From an uncultured Oscillospiraceae bacterium (GTDB lineage: Bacteria; Bacillota; Clostridia; Oscillospirales; Oscillospiraceae), in the NCBI GenBank assembly GCA_934613505.1, contig CAKTTB010000003.1, positions 62,001 through 126,000 on the forward strand: DNA of 64,000 nt. The letters run 5' to 3'. The position numbers were made by a program, and so were the translations under genes. Below the pieces are notes generated by a model. The model saw only the letters and a program-made list of their open reading frames with translations, was not told where the DNA came from and ran no database searches. Shown one piece after another: positions 53,855 through 62,804 of the stretch (its first letter is position 1; every line of letters starts with the position of its first letter).

Positions 53855-55066
53855 ATGAATGCGGCAGCAAATGTGTTTTTTCTGATTCTCAGGGTATTTT
53901 CCCTGTATTTTCTGGCGGTGTCGCTGCTTGGATTATGCAGACGGCTCCGGCCTGCAACTGCTGTGAAACAGCGCCGGTTTGCGATTCTGATCGCGGCGAG
54001 AAATGAAGAAAGCTGTATTGCTGGGCTGATTGAAAGCCTGCGGGCGCAGGATTATCCGTCGGAGCTGTTTGATATCTGGGTGCTCCCCAACAACTGCACC
54101 GACCGGACCGCGGAAGTGGCGCGGCGCGCCGGAGCAAAGGTCATGGAGATGCCTGCTGCCATCCGTTCCAAGGGAGCCGCGCTGCATGCCGCGGCAGGTG
54201 CGCTTCTGCGCGGCTCGCACCGGTACGACGCATTCTGCGTGTTTGACGCGGATAATGAAGCGGATCCGGAATTTTTATCGGAAATGAACCGCGCACTCGA
54301 TCGCACGGCGATCGTCAAAAGCCGCATCCTTGCCAAAAATCGGACACAAGCCGGGATCAGCGCCTGCTATGAAATTTACTTCTGCAGCGCGAATCATTTT
54401 CTGAACCGCGCAAGAGAAACTTTGGGGCTTTCCGCCAGAGTGATCGGCACCGGCTTTGCGATCCGGCGCGATCTTCTGGAGGAGCTTGGCGGATTCCCCT
54501 GCCGCACGCTCACAGAGGACGCTGAGTTGTACGCGGTGTGTCTGGCCTATGGCGTTCGGATCGGCTACTGTGAAACTGCTGTTACATATGACGAAGAACC
54601 GGTCACATGGCGCGCGTCTCTCGTGCAGCGCAGACGTTGGATGAGCGGCATCATGCAGGTGTCACGCCTGACGCTGCCGGAGCTGGTTCGGAACTTCCTG
54701 TGTCAGCCAAGCCTCAACCGTCTGGACGGGATCCTACAGCTCACATTCCCCTTTTTGCAGGGTATAACGCCGTTTTTTACGCTCGCGGCTTTGACTGCAG
54801 GCAGCATATCTCTGCAGGGCTTGCCGGCCAGTCTGCTGACCGCTTATATTGGCTGCATTGTGATGGCCATCGCGGCGCTGGCGCTGGAAAAGCGGCTGGA
54901 TCGGAAGCTCGTGGGCGGGATCCTGCTCTATCCCCTCTTCATGGCCAGCTTTTTGCTGCTGCAGACGCTGGCACTTTTCAAAACGCAGACCGTATGGCAC
55001 GAGATCCGTCATTCCGGTGTACGGCTGGCAGCAGAGCTTGCGCCGCGCCGGAGTGAGATCGCCTGA
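53855..55066 (+). CDS. Family 2 glycosyltransferase (membrane)
   Basis: A 403-residue GT2 enzyme with one N-terminal helix (VFFLILRVFSLYFLAVSLLG) and two to three C-terminal helices. GT-A motifs are ILIAARNEESCIAGLI, the metal-binding DADNEADPEF (about residue 131), TEDAEL (about 215) and QRRRWMSG (about 253), as in processive or cell-surface glycan synthases. Sugar and acceptor are unknown. The SD is AAAGGAG. Confidence 0.85.
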   Translation: MNAAANVFFLILRVFSLYFLAVSLLGLCRRLRPATAVKQRRFAILIAARNEESCIAGLIESLRAQDYPSELFDIWVLPNNCTDRTAEVARRAGAKVMEMPAAIRSKGAALHAAAGALLRGSHRYDAFCVFDADNEADPEFLSEMNRALDRTAIVKSRILAKNRTQAGISACYEIYFCSANHFLNRARETLGLSARVIGTGFAIRRDLLEELGGFPCRTLTEDAELYAVCLAYGVRIGYCETAVTYDEEPVTWRASLVQRRRWMSGIMQVSRLTLPELVRNFLCQPSLNRLDGILQLTFPFLQGITPFFTLAALTAGSISLQGLPASLLTAYIGCIVMAIAALALEKRLDRKLVGGILLYPLFMASFLLLQTLALFKTQTVWHEIRHSGVRLAAELAPRRSEIA

Positions 55067-55077
55067 ACAGGCGGCGC

Positions 55078-57225
55078 TCACCCCAGCGCGTAAATGACGC
55101 GATACAGGAGCTGCTTCCAAAAGCGCTTGTCGGCCAGAAGCTGCGCGGTCAGCTCGTCCGCGTGCTGCTGCATCGGCGCAAGGTCTTCCCTGCTCAGTTT
55201 ATGATGGCTGAATCTTGCCTTTTCGGCGATCGCCAGAAATTCCGCGGGGACCTCCGTTCCGGTCTTTTTTGCGAGCCAGCAGACGTGGTGATACAGCGTG
55301 ACCGCGCGGCGGTTGCTGGAACCCCTCCCGATCGCGCCGCGCCGCAGACTGAACAGCAGTGCGCGCCACAGGAAAAGCAGAGCGGCAGCTGTAAGCACCG
55401 GCCAGATGTACCGCAGGAGATGGAAGCTCTTTGCCCGCGGTTCGGCGGAGGGTGCGGGGGCTTCCGGCGCGGTTTCCGGGAGATCAGCGGAGTTTACCGG
55501 TTCATCCGGCTGCGGCGCTGGCACCTGATCCGGTTCCGGGTTCGTTTCAGTGTTCTGATCCGGCGTGGCATCTGCGGCGGCGGGGGCTTCTTCGGCGGCA
55601 GGCGTCGGGTCAAGGACGTACCAGCCGACACCATCCACATAGTATTCCACCCACGCATGTGCGTCGTCGGATGTCACCTCGGTCCACTCGCCTGCGGAGA
55701 CTGTCGTATAGTACCCTGTCACATACCGGGCGGGAACGTCCATGCACCGCAACAGGATGGCCGCTGCGCTGGCAAAGTGGACGCAGTAGCCGGTGTCACT
55801 GTCATGCAGGAACCAGGAGACGAAATCCTCGCCGGACGGCACGGACGGCGTATTCAGGTCATAGCGTGCGCTGGCTGATACATAATCGCTGACCGCCATT
55901 GCAATCTCATGGACGTCATCGCCCGGCTGGACGCCGAGCTGCGGCAGAAGATCGGCGAGCGCCTGTCGGGTCTCGTCCGGCACCTGTGTATAGGTCTCGT
56001 GGACAAAGGCCTCGTAGGGTTCGTTCTGACTGCCGCCGCGCATGGCAAAATAGGAGATCGAATAGGATGTCTGCTGCGAGGGGTTTTTGACATAGGCGTC
56101 ATAATATGGTACGGCGTCCTCCGGCAGCTCGGCCGTAAAGTACGGCAGATAATAGATACCGGATTTCATATTCGTCTCGATCTGTATGTCGGGGTGATAA
56201 GAGACCGGGACGACTCCGGCCAGCAGCGCGTTCATCATACCGCCAGTGTCCGGGTAATCGGATTCCGGCAGAGCCTTCCAGTGGTTATCCTCATAGACCG
56301 CAAGCGAATCACCGCGCAGATGACACCTGCCGCCGTTTTCCGACTGCACGCGCATGACGGCGCGGCCATACTGCCGCATGGGGCCGACGCGGTTGAGGTT
56401 GACGTTCGAGACGCTGGAATCCCACAGATAGCTGCCGAGCGTACTCGGATTGATGGGTGAAGTAAACCTGACCTGCCCCGTCTGCGCGTCCCGGCGGAAG
56501 AGCGTCAGCTTGTCCGCGGCGGTCGCGAGCGTTTCCTGCAGCTTGTTAGACCAGTCGGCGCGCTCGTAGCCTTCTGACGGGAACACGAGTGCGAGCAGCC
56601 CAATCAGCAGCGCCAGCGGGACGGCCAGCAGCAGCGCCAGCCGGTTCCCTTCCCGCGTCTGCCGCAGCCGCAGCAGCTGCGACAGAAGAAGCAGCGCCAG
56701 AACGTCCACCACAAGCAGAATGGCCCACGCCGCGGGCGGCGTCTGCAAAATGACAAGACACAGCGCCAGCGGCGGCAGCACTGCACCGAGCAGATAAACA
56801 AGACTCTCTCCGCGCAGGACTGTCCAGCTGCATAGGAGTGCATACGGTATGCTCAGCAGCAGCAAAATGAGCGCTGCGTCTCCGTCCGCCGGTGCGGCAG
56901 TCAAAGAGAGGACTTGCAGGCCGGGAAACGCGTCCACATATTGAGTGCTGATCGCGTAAAGAAGCGTGGAAAAGCTTTCCCAGACAGCGTCCTTCAGATA
57001 ATATATGCTGCCTGCCAGCAACAGAACTGTGCCCAGCAGCCAGATCCAGCTTTTCGGCAGCAACAGAAGCGCGGAGCACAAAAGTGCAATGCACACGCAG
57101 GCCAGCGCCAGCCGAAGCGTGTCCGCCGGAACAATAAACGACGTAATGATGCAGAAGCAAAGCCCGATCGTCAGCGCAGCGGTGCAGAGGACGGACAGAA
57201 GAAATGACAGCCTGGATGCTTTCAT
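55078..57225 (-). CDS. Membrane transglutaminase-like protein
   Basis: A 715-residue protein. Five to six N-terminal helices (1-205) lead to an extracytoplasmic transglutaminase-like core, with Cys in TGYCVHFASAAAILLR (about 465), His in DDAHAWVEYYV and Asp in LDPTPAAE. A Pro/Glu/Ala-rich stalk, another helix (YIWPVLTAAALLFLWRALLF, about 620) and a C-terminal domain follow. It is the third gene of a MoxR-DUF58-transglutaminase operon, a widespread set whose substrate is not established. It overlaps DUF58 by four bases. Confidence 0.87.
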   Translation of the reverse strand: MKASRLSFLLSVLCTAALTIGLCFCIITSFIVPADTLRLALACVCIALLCSALLLLPKSWIWLLGTVLLLAGSIYYLKDAVWESFSTLLYAISTQYVDAFPGLQVLSLTAAPADGDAALILLLLSIPYALLCSWTVLRGESLVYLLGAVLPPLALCLVILQTPPAAWAILLVVDVLALLLLSQLLRLRQTREGNRLALLLAVPLALLIGLLALVFPSEGYERADWSNKLQETLATAADKLTLFRRDAQTGQVRFTSPINPSTLGSYLWDSSVSNVNLNRVGPMRQYGRAVMRVQSENGGRCHLRGDSLAVYEDNHWKALPESDYPDTGGMMNALLAGVVPVSYHPDIQIETNMKSGIYYLPYFTAELPEDAVPYYDAYVKNPSQQTSYSISYFAMRGGSQNEPYEAFVHETYTQVPDETRQALADLLPQLGVQPGDDVHEIAMAVSDYVSASARYDLNTPSVPSGEDFVSWFLHDSDTGYCVHFASAAAILLRCMDVPARYVTGYYTTVSAGEWTEVTSDDAHAWVEYYVDGVGWYVLDPTPAAEEAPAAADATPDQNTETNPEPDQVPAPQPDEPVNSADLPETAPEAPAPSAEPRAKSFHLLRYIWPVLTAAALLFLWRALLFSLRRGAIGRGSSNRRAVTLYHHVCWLAKKTGTEVPAEFLAIAEKARFSHHKLSREDLAPMQQHADELTAQLLADKRFWKQLLYRVIYALG

Positions 57226-58196
57226 ACCGGCACCTCCTCTGTCTCTGGCCGCACGTGATAGCGCCAGTCCGCATTCGGGTATACCCGCGCAGCGATGGAC
57301 GGCGTATCGCCGGTCAGATGCGTCTGCAGAAGCGTCCGTAGAAGATCGTCCAGATCCTCCGGCGTTTTGATGGCCTTGGAATGCGGAACAAGACCGTCCG
57401 GCTCCAGCCAGTCGATCTGATGCGCAACTTCCCTCTCACTCAGCCAGCCCGACAGCCATAGAAGCTGCCGGAGCGTGCTGTCCAGCTGCGTGCGCGTGCC
57501 GGAAAAGTCAAAGCTCAAAACGATCAGGCCGAGATTCGGCTCCTCCGCTTCGCGGACGATCAGCTTGTCCGTCTTGGCGGAGAGCTTCCAGTGGATCTCG
57601 TGCAGACTGTCGCCCGGACGGTATTCGCGCAGATCGTGGATCTCCGAGAAGCCGCCGCCGGGTTTCGGATGATAGGAGCGGTATTGGAACTGGCTGAGGT
57701 TCGGAAGAACCGCCGGCTCCTGCGGCTCCGGCTCTACCGAGATGCGGCAGGAGGCCGGCAGCTGCATGGGCAGGCTGAACAGCCCTAGCGCGTCACAAAC
57801 GCGCGCGCGGGTCAGGCAGAAGGTCTGCAGCCCCGCGTGGCGCGTATCGACGCGCATGGAAAACCCGCCTGTCCCGCCAAGCTGCAGCTGCTGGATGTGC
57901 TGTTCGCCGCTGACGGCATCCTGCACGCACAGCTGCAGGCGGCAGAGACTGACAGGCAGGCTGGTCTGGTGCTGCGCCAGCAGCCGGTACTGCGCCTGCT
58001 GGCCGCAGAAGCAGCGCGCGGGCAGCTCCGGCACATAGAATGCGCGCATCATGGCTGGCAGGCTGAGTGCCAGAGAAAAGATAGGCAGCAGCACGGCGAG
58101 CAGCAGCAGAAAAAACGAGAACCAACCCGTATAAAAGCTGTGAAAAATAACGGTGACCAGCAGAAACAGAGCGTAAATGATCCGATTTTTTGCCAT
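57222..58196 (-). CDS. DUF58-domain membrane protein
   Basis: A 324-residue protein with two N-terminal helices (IIYALFLLVTVIFHSFYTGW, FFLLLLAVLLPIFSLALSL) and a DUF58 domain. Its signature EIHDLREYRPGDSLHEIHWK is near residue 205, followed by a vWA-like stretch. It is the middle gene of the MoxR/DUF58/transglutaminase unit and starts four bases after the MoxR stop. Confidence 0.9.
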   Translation of the reverse strand: MAKNRIIYALFLLVTVIFHSFYTGWFSFFLLLLAVLLPIFSLALSLPAMMRAFYVPELPARCFCGQQAQYRLLAQHQTSLPVSLCRLQLCVQDAVSGEQHIQQLQLGGTGGFSMRVDTRHAGLQTFCLTRARVCDALGLFSLPMQLPASCRISVEPEPQEPAVLPNLSQFQYRSYHPKPGGGFSEIHDLREYRPGDSLHEIHWKLSAKTDKLIVREAEEPNLGLIVLSFDFSGTRTQLDSTLRQLLWLSGWLSEREVAHQIDWLEPDGLVPHSKAIKTPEDLDDLLRTLLQTHLTGDTPSIAARVYPNADWRYHVRPETEEVPV

Positions 58197-58200
58197 GGTA

Positions 58201-59127
58201 TTACAATCTTGGCGCAGGGACCTGCCGCAGGATCTCCTCGAGGATCTGCTGCGCGCCGACCTGACGGGCGTCGGCCTCCGGCGCGAGGAGCAGGCGGTGC
58301 GCGATGGTCTGCGGGAAGGTTACCTGAATGTCCTTCGGAACGACATAGTCCCGCTTCTGCACATAGGCGACGGCCTTGGCCATCGCCGTGAGTGAGAGCG
58401 TCGCGCGCGGGCTGGCGCCGCGCAGGATCAGCGGATGCTGGCGCGTGGCGCCAATCAGGGAAACGATATAGTCGACAAGCTCAGGCTTGATGTAAACGGC
58501 GGCGGCCTCGTCCTGCATGGCAATCAGCTCCTGCCGGGACAGAACGGGATTGACCGTCTGCAGCGGATTGACGCCCTGCCGGGCAAGCACCATGTTGCGC
58601 TCGTCCGCAGGCTCCGGGTAGCCGATGGACAGGCGGATGGTGAACCGGTCCATCTGCGAATCCGGCAGCAGCTGCGTGCCGGCGGCGCCGGTTGGATTCT
58701 GCGTGGCAAAGACAATGAACGGCTGCGGGATCGGATGGCTGATGCCGTCGACCGTGACCTGGCCCTCTTCCATGGCCTCGAGCAGCGCGGACTGTGTACG
58801 CGAGGTCGCACGGTTCAGCTCGTCTGCCAGAAACAGATTGCAGAGAACTGCGCCCGGCTGATAGATCAATTTGCCGGTCTCCTTCTGATAGACGGAATAG
58901 CCGGTGATATCGGACGGCAGAACGTCCGGCGTAAACTGCACCCGGCCGTAATCCAGACCCAGCGCGCGGGAAAAGGCTAACGCCATGGTCGTCTTGCCGA
59001 CGCCAGGGATATCCTCCAATAAAACATGCCCTCTTGCAAGCAGGACAGTCAATACCCAGACAAGTACGCGGTCCTTGCCGCATACCGCTTTTTTGACTTC
59101 TTCCAGGATCCTTCCTGTCTGGTTCAA
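58201..59127 (-). CDS. MoxR-family AAA+ ATPase
   Basis: A 308-residue AAA+ ATPase. Walker A is EDIPGVGKTTMALAF (about residue 40), Walker B is LFLADELNRATS (about 100), and sensor 1 is VFATQNPTG. MoxR proteins act as chaperones for vWA/DUF58 partners, as here. The start is TTG 59127, with AGGAGG seven bases upstream; the frame stays open further upstream without an SD. A -10 box TATACT lies at 59166-59171 on the minus strand. Confidence 0.92.
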   Translation of the reverse strand: MNQTGRILEEVKKAVCGKDRVLVWVLTVLLARGHVLLEDIPGVGKTTMALAFSRALGLDYGRVQFTPDVLPSDITGYSVYQKETGKLIYQPGAVLCNLFLADELNRATSRTQSALLEAMEEGQVTVDGISHPIPQPFIVFATQNPTGAAGTQLLPDSQMDRFTIRLSIGYPEPADERNMVLARQGVNPLQTVNPVLSRQELIAMQDEAAAVYIKPELVDYIVSLIGATRQHPLILRGASPRATLSLTAMAKAVAYVQKRDYVVPKDIQVTFPQTIAHRLLLAPEADARQVGAQQILEEILRQVPAPRL

Positions 59128-59257
59128 GCCAATGCCTCCTTTTCTTTCGTATCTTTTATAAAGTAAGTATAGCACATCTGCGGCGCGGGAAACATGAATT
59201 TTTCCTGAAGATTCCGGTTTACCGGAAAAGAGTTGCGCAGGGCGCTGCAATTGCCTG

Positions 59258-59286
59258 TTTACTTTTTTCTCCTTTTGGGATATGAT
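59258..59286 (+). promoter_or_regulatory. Promoter of pfkA
   Basis: TTTACT (59258-59263) and TATGAT (59281-59286), spaced 17 bases apart. A palindrome TTCCGG-TTTA-CCGGAA (59212-59227) lies upstream, between the divergent moxR and pfkA promoters. Confidence 0.65.
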
Positions 59287-59337
59287 ATTATTGCAAAGGG
59301 TTTGGAAACTTCAACTACGAAAGGAAGGTTCTGCAAT

Positions 59338-60321
59338 ATGGAAACTGCAGTCAAGCGCATTGGCGTACTTACCTCCGGCGGCGATGCCCCCGGCATGAAT
59401 GCCGCGATCCGTTCTGTCGTACGCGCGTGCACATATATGGGAATCGAATGCGTCGGCATCCGCCGCGGCTACAATGGCCTGATCAACGGCGACTTTGTGA
59501 TGCTGAACAACAAAAACGTCGCGCACATCATCAACCGCGGCGGCACGATGCTCTATACCGCACGCAGCGACGAGTTCCGCACGCTGGAGGGCCAGAAGAA
59601 GGCGGCCGCGACCTGCAAGCTGCTGGGTCTTGACGGTATCGTCTCCATCGGCGGCGACGGCTCGTTCCGCGGCCTCGTGGAGCTGGCCAAGCAGGGCGTT
59701 TCCGTCGTTGGAGTGCCAGCGACGATCGACAACGATATTGTCTGCACAGACTATACGATCGGCTTTGATACGGCGGCCAATACGGCGGTCGAGGCGATCG
59801 ACCGGCTGCGCGACACCATGCAGTCGCATGAGCGCTGCTCGGTCGTGGAGGTCATGGGCCGCAACGCAGGCCATCTGGCGCTGTATGTCGGTCTGGCGAC
59901 CGGTGCGACGGCGGTTCTGGTGCCGGAAAAGCCGGTGGACTTTGACCGCGACGTGATCGGTCGGATCCGTCAGGCACGTCTGGCCGGCAATACGCACTTT
60001 ATGATCATCGTGGCAGAGGGTGCAGGCAGCGCGATCGAGATCGGCAAGGGCATCCATGAAGAGCTGGGGCTGGATCCGCGTGTGACGATCCTTGGCCATA
60101 TCCAGCGCGGCGGCACGCCGTCTGCGCGCGACCGCGTCATGGCGAGCCGTATGGGCTATCATGCGGTCAAGGTTTTGGCCGAGGGCAAGACGAACCGCGT
60201 CATCTGCGCGCAGTCCGGCAAGATGGTCGATATCGATATTACCGAGGGCCTGTCCATGAAGAAGGGCCTCAATGAGCAGCAATACGAGGTGCTGCAGGCC
60301 ATGACAGGCATCGACAACTGA
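59338..60321 (+). CDS. pfkA: 6-phosphofructokinase
   Basis: A 327-residue PfkA, the committed step of glycolysis. It has LTSGGDAPGMNAAIR (nucleotide-binding start), GGDGSF (about residue 103; a Gly-Ser pair here indicates ATP rather than pyrophosphate use), the catalytic PATIDND (about 127), and MGRNAGHLA near 171. The conserved HIQRGGTPSARDR follows at about 256. ATG 59338 follows AAGGAAGG. Confidence 0.96.
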   Translation: METAVKRIGVLTSGGDAPGMNAAIRSVVRACTYMGIECVGIRRGYNGLINGDFVMLNNKNVAHIINRGGTMLYTARSDEFRTLEGQKKAAATCKLLGLDGIVSIGGDGSFRGLVELAKQGVSVVGVPATIDNDIVCTDYTIGFDTAANTAVEAIDRLRDTMQSHERCSVVEVMGRNAGHLALYVGLATGATAVLVPEKPVDFDRDVIGRIRQARLAGNTHFMIIVAEGAGSAIEIGKGIHEELGLDPRVTILGHIQRGGTPSARDRVMASRMGYHAVKVLAEGKTNRVICAQSGKMVDIDITEGLSMKKGLNEQQYEVLQAMTGIDN

Positions 60322-60331
60322 AAACCGAAAC

Positions 60332-60367
60332 AAACGGGCGTGCTGCAATTGGCAGCACGCCCGTTTG
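60332..60367. terminator. Terminator after pfkA
   Basis: AAACGGGCGTGCTGC/GCAGCACGCCCGTTT, 15 pairs, with short A and T flanks on both strands. The rest of the gap to 60513 holds nothing recognisable. Confidence 0.8.
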
Positions 60368-60513
60368 TTATCCCGCAGCAGCCTCTGACGGCACCAATCA
60401 TTCCCCTCTCTCCTCAAAGCAGCAGCGCTTCGAACGCGGAACGCGGAAGCTGCGGCTGCCAAATAAAAAACACTTGATGCCAAAACCGCATGGGATGACG
60501 CAGATATTTGAAG

Positions 60514-61395
60514 CTATGCCTTGGGATGGTATTTGTTGTAGACGGCCTTCAGGTTCTGCTTGACAAGCTGGGTGTAGACCTGCGTGGAGGAAATATCGCT
60601 GTGGCCGAGCATCTGCTGAATGGAGCGGAGATCGGCACCGTTTTCCAGCAGATGCGCCGCAAAGCTGTGGCGCAGTGTGTGCGGGGTGATATCCTTGTCG
60701 ATATGTGCCTTTTCCTGATAGTATTTGATGATCTTCCAGAAGCCCTGACGGCTCATACGCTCGCCGGAGACATTGACGAACAGCGAATGTTCGGTCGGAA
60801 CGGCGATCATTTTGGGGCGGACCGTGTCGATATATTCGTGCAGCGCCTGCAGCGCCTCGGGGTAGATCGGGATGATCCGTGTTTTTTCGCCGCTCTCGCA
60901 GCGGATGAAGCTGCCGGGAAGACTGACGTCGTCGATGTTGAGACCAATCAGCTCGCTGACGCGGATGCCTGTCGCGTAAAGGACCTCGAGCATGGCCTTG
61001 TCGCGGCAGCCCTTCATTTCGGATACCTTGGGCTGCTGCAGAAGCAGCTCGACCTCTTTGCCGGTCAGGATCTGCGGCAACTTTTTTTCGGCCTTGTCGA
61101 CCTTGATGTTCTGGATGGGGTTCTGTTCGATCTCGTGATTCTGGATGGCGAATATGTAAAGACTTTTGATGGAGGCCAGCGCGCGGGAGATGGTAGCGGC
61201 GGATTTGCCGTTGGCCTTCATGCTGCCCATGTAGCCGGATACGACGGTCGGATCGGCATCGAGAACATCGATCCCCTCGGCAGTGAGATATGACGCGTAC
61301 TGACGAAGATCGCGCATGTACGATGCGACGGTATTGTCGGACGCGTGTTTGATATGAATGAGATAATCCTCATATCGCACAATAATGTTACTCAT
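60514..61395 (-). CDS. xerD: Tyrosine recombinase XerD
   Basis: A 293-residue tyrosine recombinase. It has an N-terminal SAM-like domain, then Arg in ATGIRVSELIGLN, HTLRHSFAAHLLENGADLRS (HxxR), LGHSDISSTQVYTQL (His and Tyr), ending AVYNKYHPKA. This pattern matches XerD, which resolves chromosome dimers with XerC at dif. No dif-like site was recognised in the window. The start is ATG 61395, with SD AAGGA. Confidence 0.9.
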   Translation of the reverse strand: MSNIIVRYEDYLIHIKHASDNTVASYMRDLRQYASYLTAEGIDVLDADPTVVSGYMGSMKANGKSAATISRALASIKSLYIFAIQNHEIEQNPIQNIKVDKAEKKLPQILTGKEVELLLQQPKVSEMKGCRDKAMLEVLYATGIRVSELIGLNIDDVSLPGSFIRCESGEKTRIIPIYPEALQALHEYIDTVRPKMIAVPTEHSLFVNVSGERMSRQGFWKIIKYYQEKAHIDKDITPHTLRHSFAAHLLENGADLRSIQQMLGHSDISSTQVYTQLVKQNLKAVYNKYHPKA

Positions 61396-61440
61396 GCCGT
61401 AATCCTTCCGATCACAAAATTGGGAAACGCAGACTCGCAC

Positions 61441-61808
61441 AATTACAAGATGGCGAAAAAATCACACAGAACCTGTGGACTTAAGAAATCTTAAGGAATT
61501 ATGCAGGCAAAATTATTTCTACCTGCTGATCAACAGGAAGTGCTGTTACTATACCGCAAACATCGGAATTTTTCAAGGAAAAAGAAGACATTTCGAAATT
61601 TTTGTAAATTATGACTAGGAGTTATGTTAATTGTATTATGTAAATAAAGCAACTGCGCGAGTGGTGAAAAGCCGCACTTTTTCAAAAAAACACAATATAT
61701 AGTGCCGCTCTCTGCATGAAAAATCGAAATCTTGAAATGGTTTATTTCCTGCAAGACATGTGTCAAAAAGTAAATTTTATTTACCTTTTGACACATGCAG
61801 GAATACCA
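61441..61808. other. 368-base AT-rich gap with xerD promoter and a 41-base palindrome
   Basis: The xerD promoter on the minus strand is TTGAAA (61571-61576) and TATAGT (61548-61553), 17 apart, leaving a leader of about 150 bases that contains CTTAAG-AAAT-CTTAAG. At 61757-61797 a near-perfect inverted repeat, CATGTGTCAAAA-x-GTAAAT against its complement with one mismatch and loop TTT, lies just downstream of the TIGR04086 gene. No gene was found. Confidence 0.7.
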
Positions 61809-62210
61809 TCATCGCCTGCGGCGTGCAGAACGCGGTTTCTGCCGGCAGCTGACCAGCCCGGCGAGCAGTGCGGCGGCCGCGGTGCAGATGAGAAACGGCA
61901 CTGCCCTGCCCGGCTCCGCGCCGAGGAACAGAAGCCGGACTGCGGTACAGATGACGGCATAGCATCCACCGGCGGCGAGCGCGCACAGGAGCTTCTGCCC
62001 GGTGCTGCGGCGGGTCACGAGAACACAGCCGAGAAAAACGGACAGCACGTTGACGGCGCTTGCCGCGGCGGATATCTTCTGCTGCGGGATCACACCTGCC
62101 ATGACGAGCGCCGCGCCCAGCGCGGAAAGCACGAGCGTGAAAACGCAGGCCAGTGCGAAGGCCAGAAGAACGGTTTGAAGAAATCTGCTGCTGATCGATT
62201 GAGCTTGCAT
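61809..62210 (-). CDS. TIGR04086-family membrane protein
   Basis: A 133-residue protein with four hydrophobic helices (TVLLAFALACVFTLVLSALG, AASAVNVLSVFLGCVLVT, LLCALAAGGCYAVICTAV, FLICTAAAALLAGLVSC), with a basic tail RRRR. It matches the small TIGR04086 family found beside yajC in Clostridia. Function is unknown. yajC lies upstream, with a terminator between them. Confidence 0.75.
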   Translation of the reverse strand: MQAQSISSRFLQTVLLAFALACVFTLVLSALGAALVMAGVIPQQKISAAASAVNVLSVFLGCVLVTRRSTGQKLLCALAAGGCYAVICTAVRLLFLGAEPGRAVPFLICTAAAALLAGLVSCRQKPRSARRRR

Positions 62211-62252
62211 AGTGGTCCCCTCCTCTTTTTTACAAGCGTATGTGTCAGCGCA

Positions 62253-62285
62253 TAAAAAAGAACCGGCTGTGTAACAGCCGGTTCT
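62253..62285 (-). terminator. Terminator after yajC
   Basis: AGAACCGGCTGT/ACAGCCGGTTCT (12 pairs, loop of three), with six T on the minus strand. Confidence 0.9.
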
Positions 62286-62315
62286 GTAAGACCAGAATCC
62301 AGAGCAGGAACGGAA

Positions 62316-62711
62316 TTATTTTTCCTTCTTTGCCTGCTTTTCCTTCTTTTCTTTTTCCTTCTGCTCCTTGCGGGCGGCCAGCGCGGCAGCCTTCTGCTTG
62401 GCAGCTTCCTTCTCCGCCGTGTTGTTGGTGGAGACGGCAAACTTGGCAAACTCAACGCGGACGCGGTCGGTGGTGGTCTCGATGACGAGGGAATCGTCCT
62501 TGATGGAGACGATATTGCCGATGATGCCGCCGATGGTCGTGATGTTGTCGCCGACCTTCAGGGAGTCACGCATCTGCTGCGCTTCCTTCTTGCGCTTGTT
62601 CTCGGGGCGGATCATAAAGAAGTAGAACACCGCGATGAGAATGACGAACATGAGAATCATGGAACCACCACCGGCGGTACCGGCTGCAGCTGACTCTAAG
62701 AAAAGGTACAT
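62316..62711 (-). CDS. yajC: Preprotein translocase subunit YajC
   Basis: A 131-residue accessory SecDF partner. One transmembrane helix (MILMFVILIAVFYFFMIRP), the family motif RPENKRKKEAQQMRDSLKVGDNIT split over the following turn, and an unusually long lysine/glutamate-rich tail (KEQKEKEKKEKQAKKEK) after about residue 95. The start is ATG 62711, with SD GGAGGA. It sits downstream of tgt (and queA), the classical queA-tgt-yajC order. Confidence 0.93.
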   Translation of the reverse strand: MYLFLESAAAGTAGGGSMILMFVILIAVFYFFMIRPENKRKKEAQQMRDSLKVGDNITTIGGIIGNIVSIKDDSLVIETTTDRVRVEFAKFAVSTNNTAEKEAAKQKAAALAARKEQKEKEKKEKQAKKEK

Positions 62712-62804
62712 GGTCTTTCCTCCATATTTGAATTTCATTTATTATATCGTGCCAGCGGATGTTTTTCAAGTCGGGATGGCAGAAAAACTTAAGTATTTAT
62801 AAAT

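Noticed and set aside
61757..61797. Palindrome as a standard intrinsic terminator
   Set aside because: No T-run follows on either strand.
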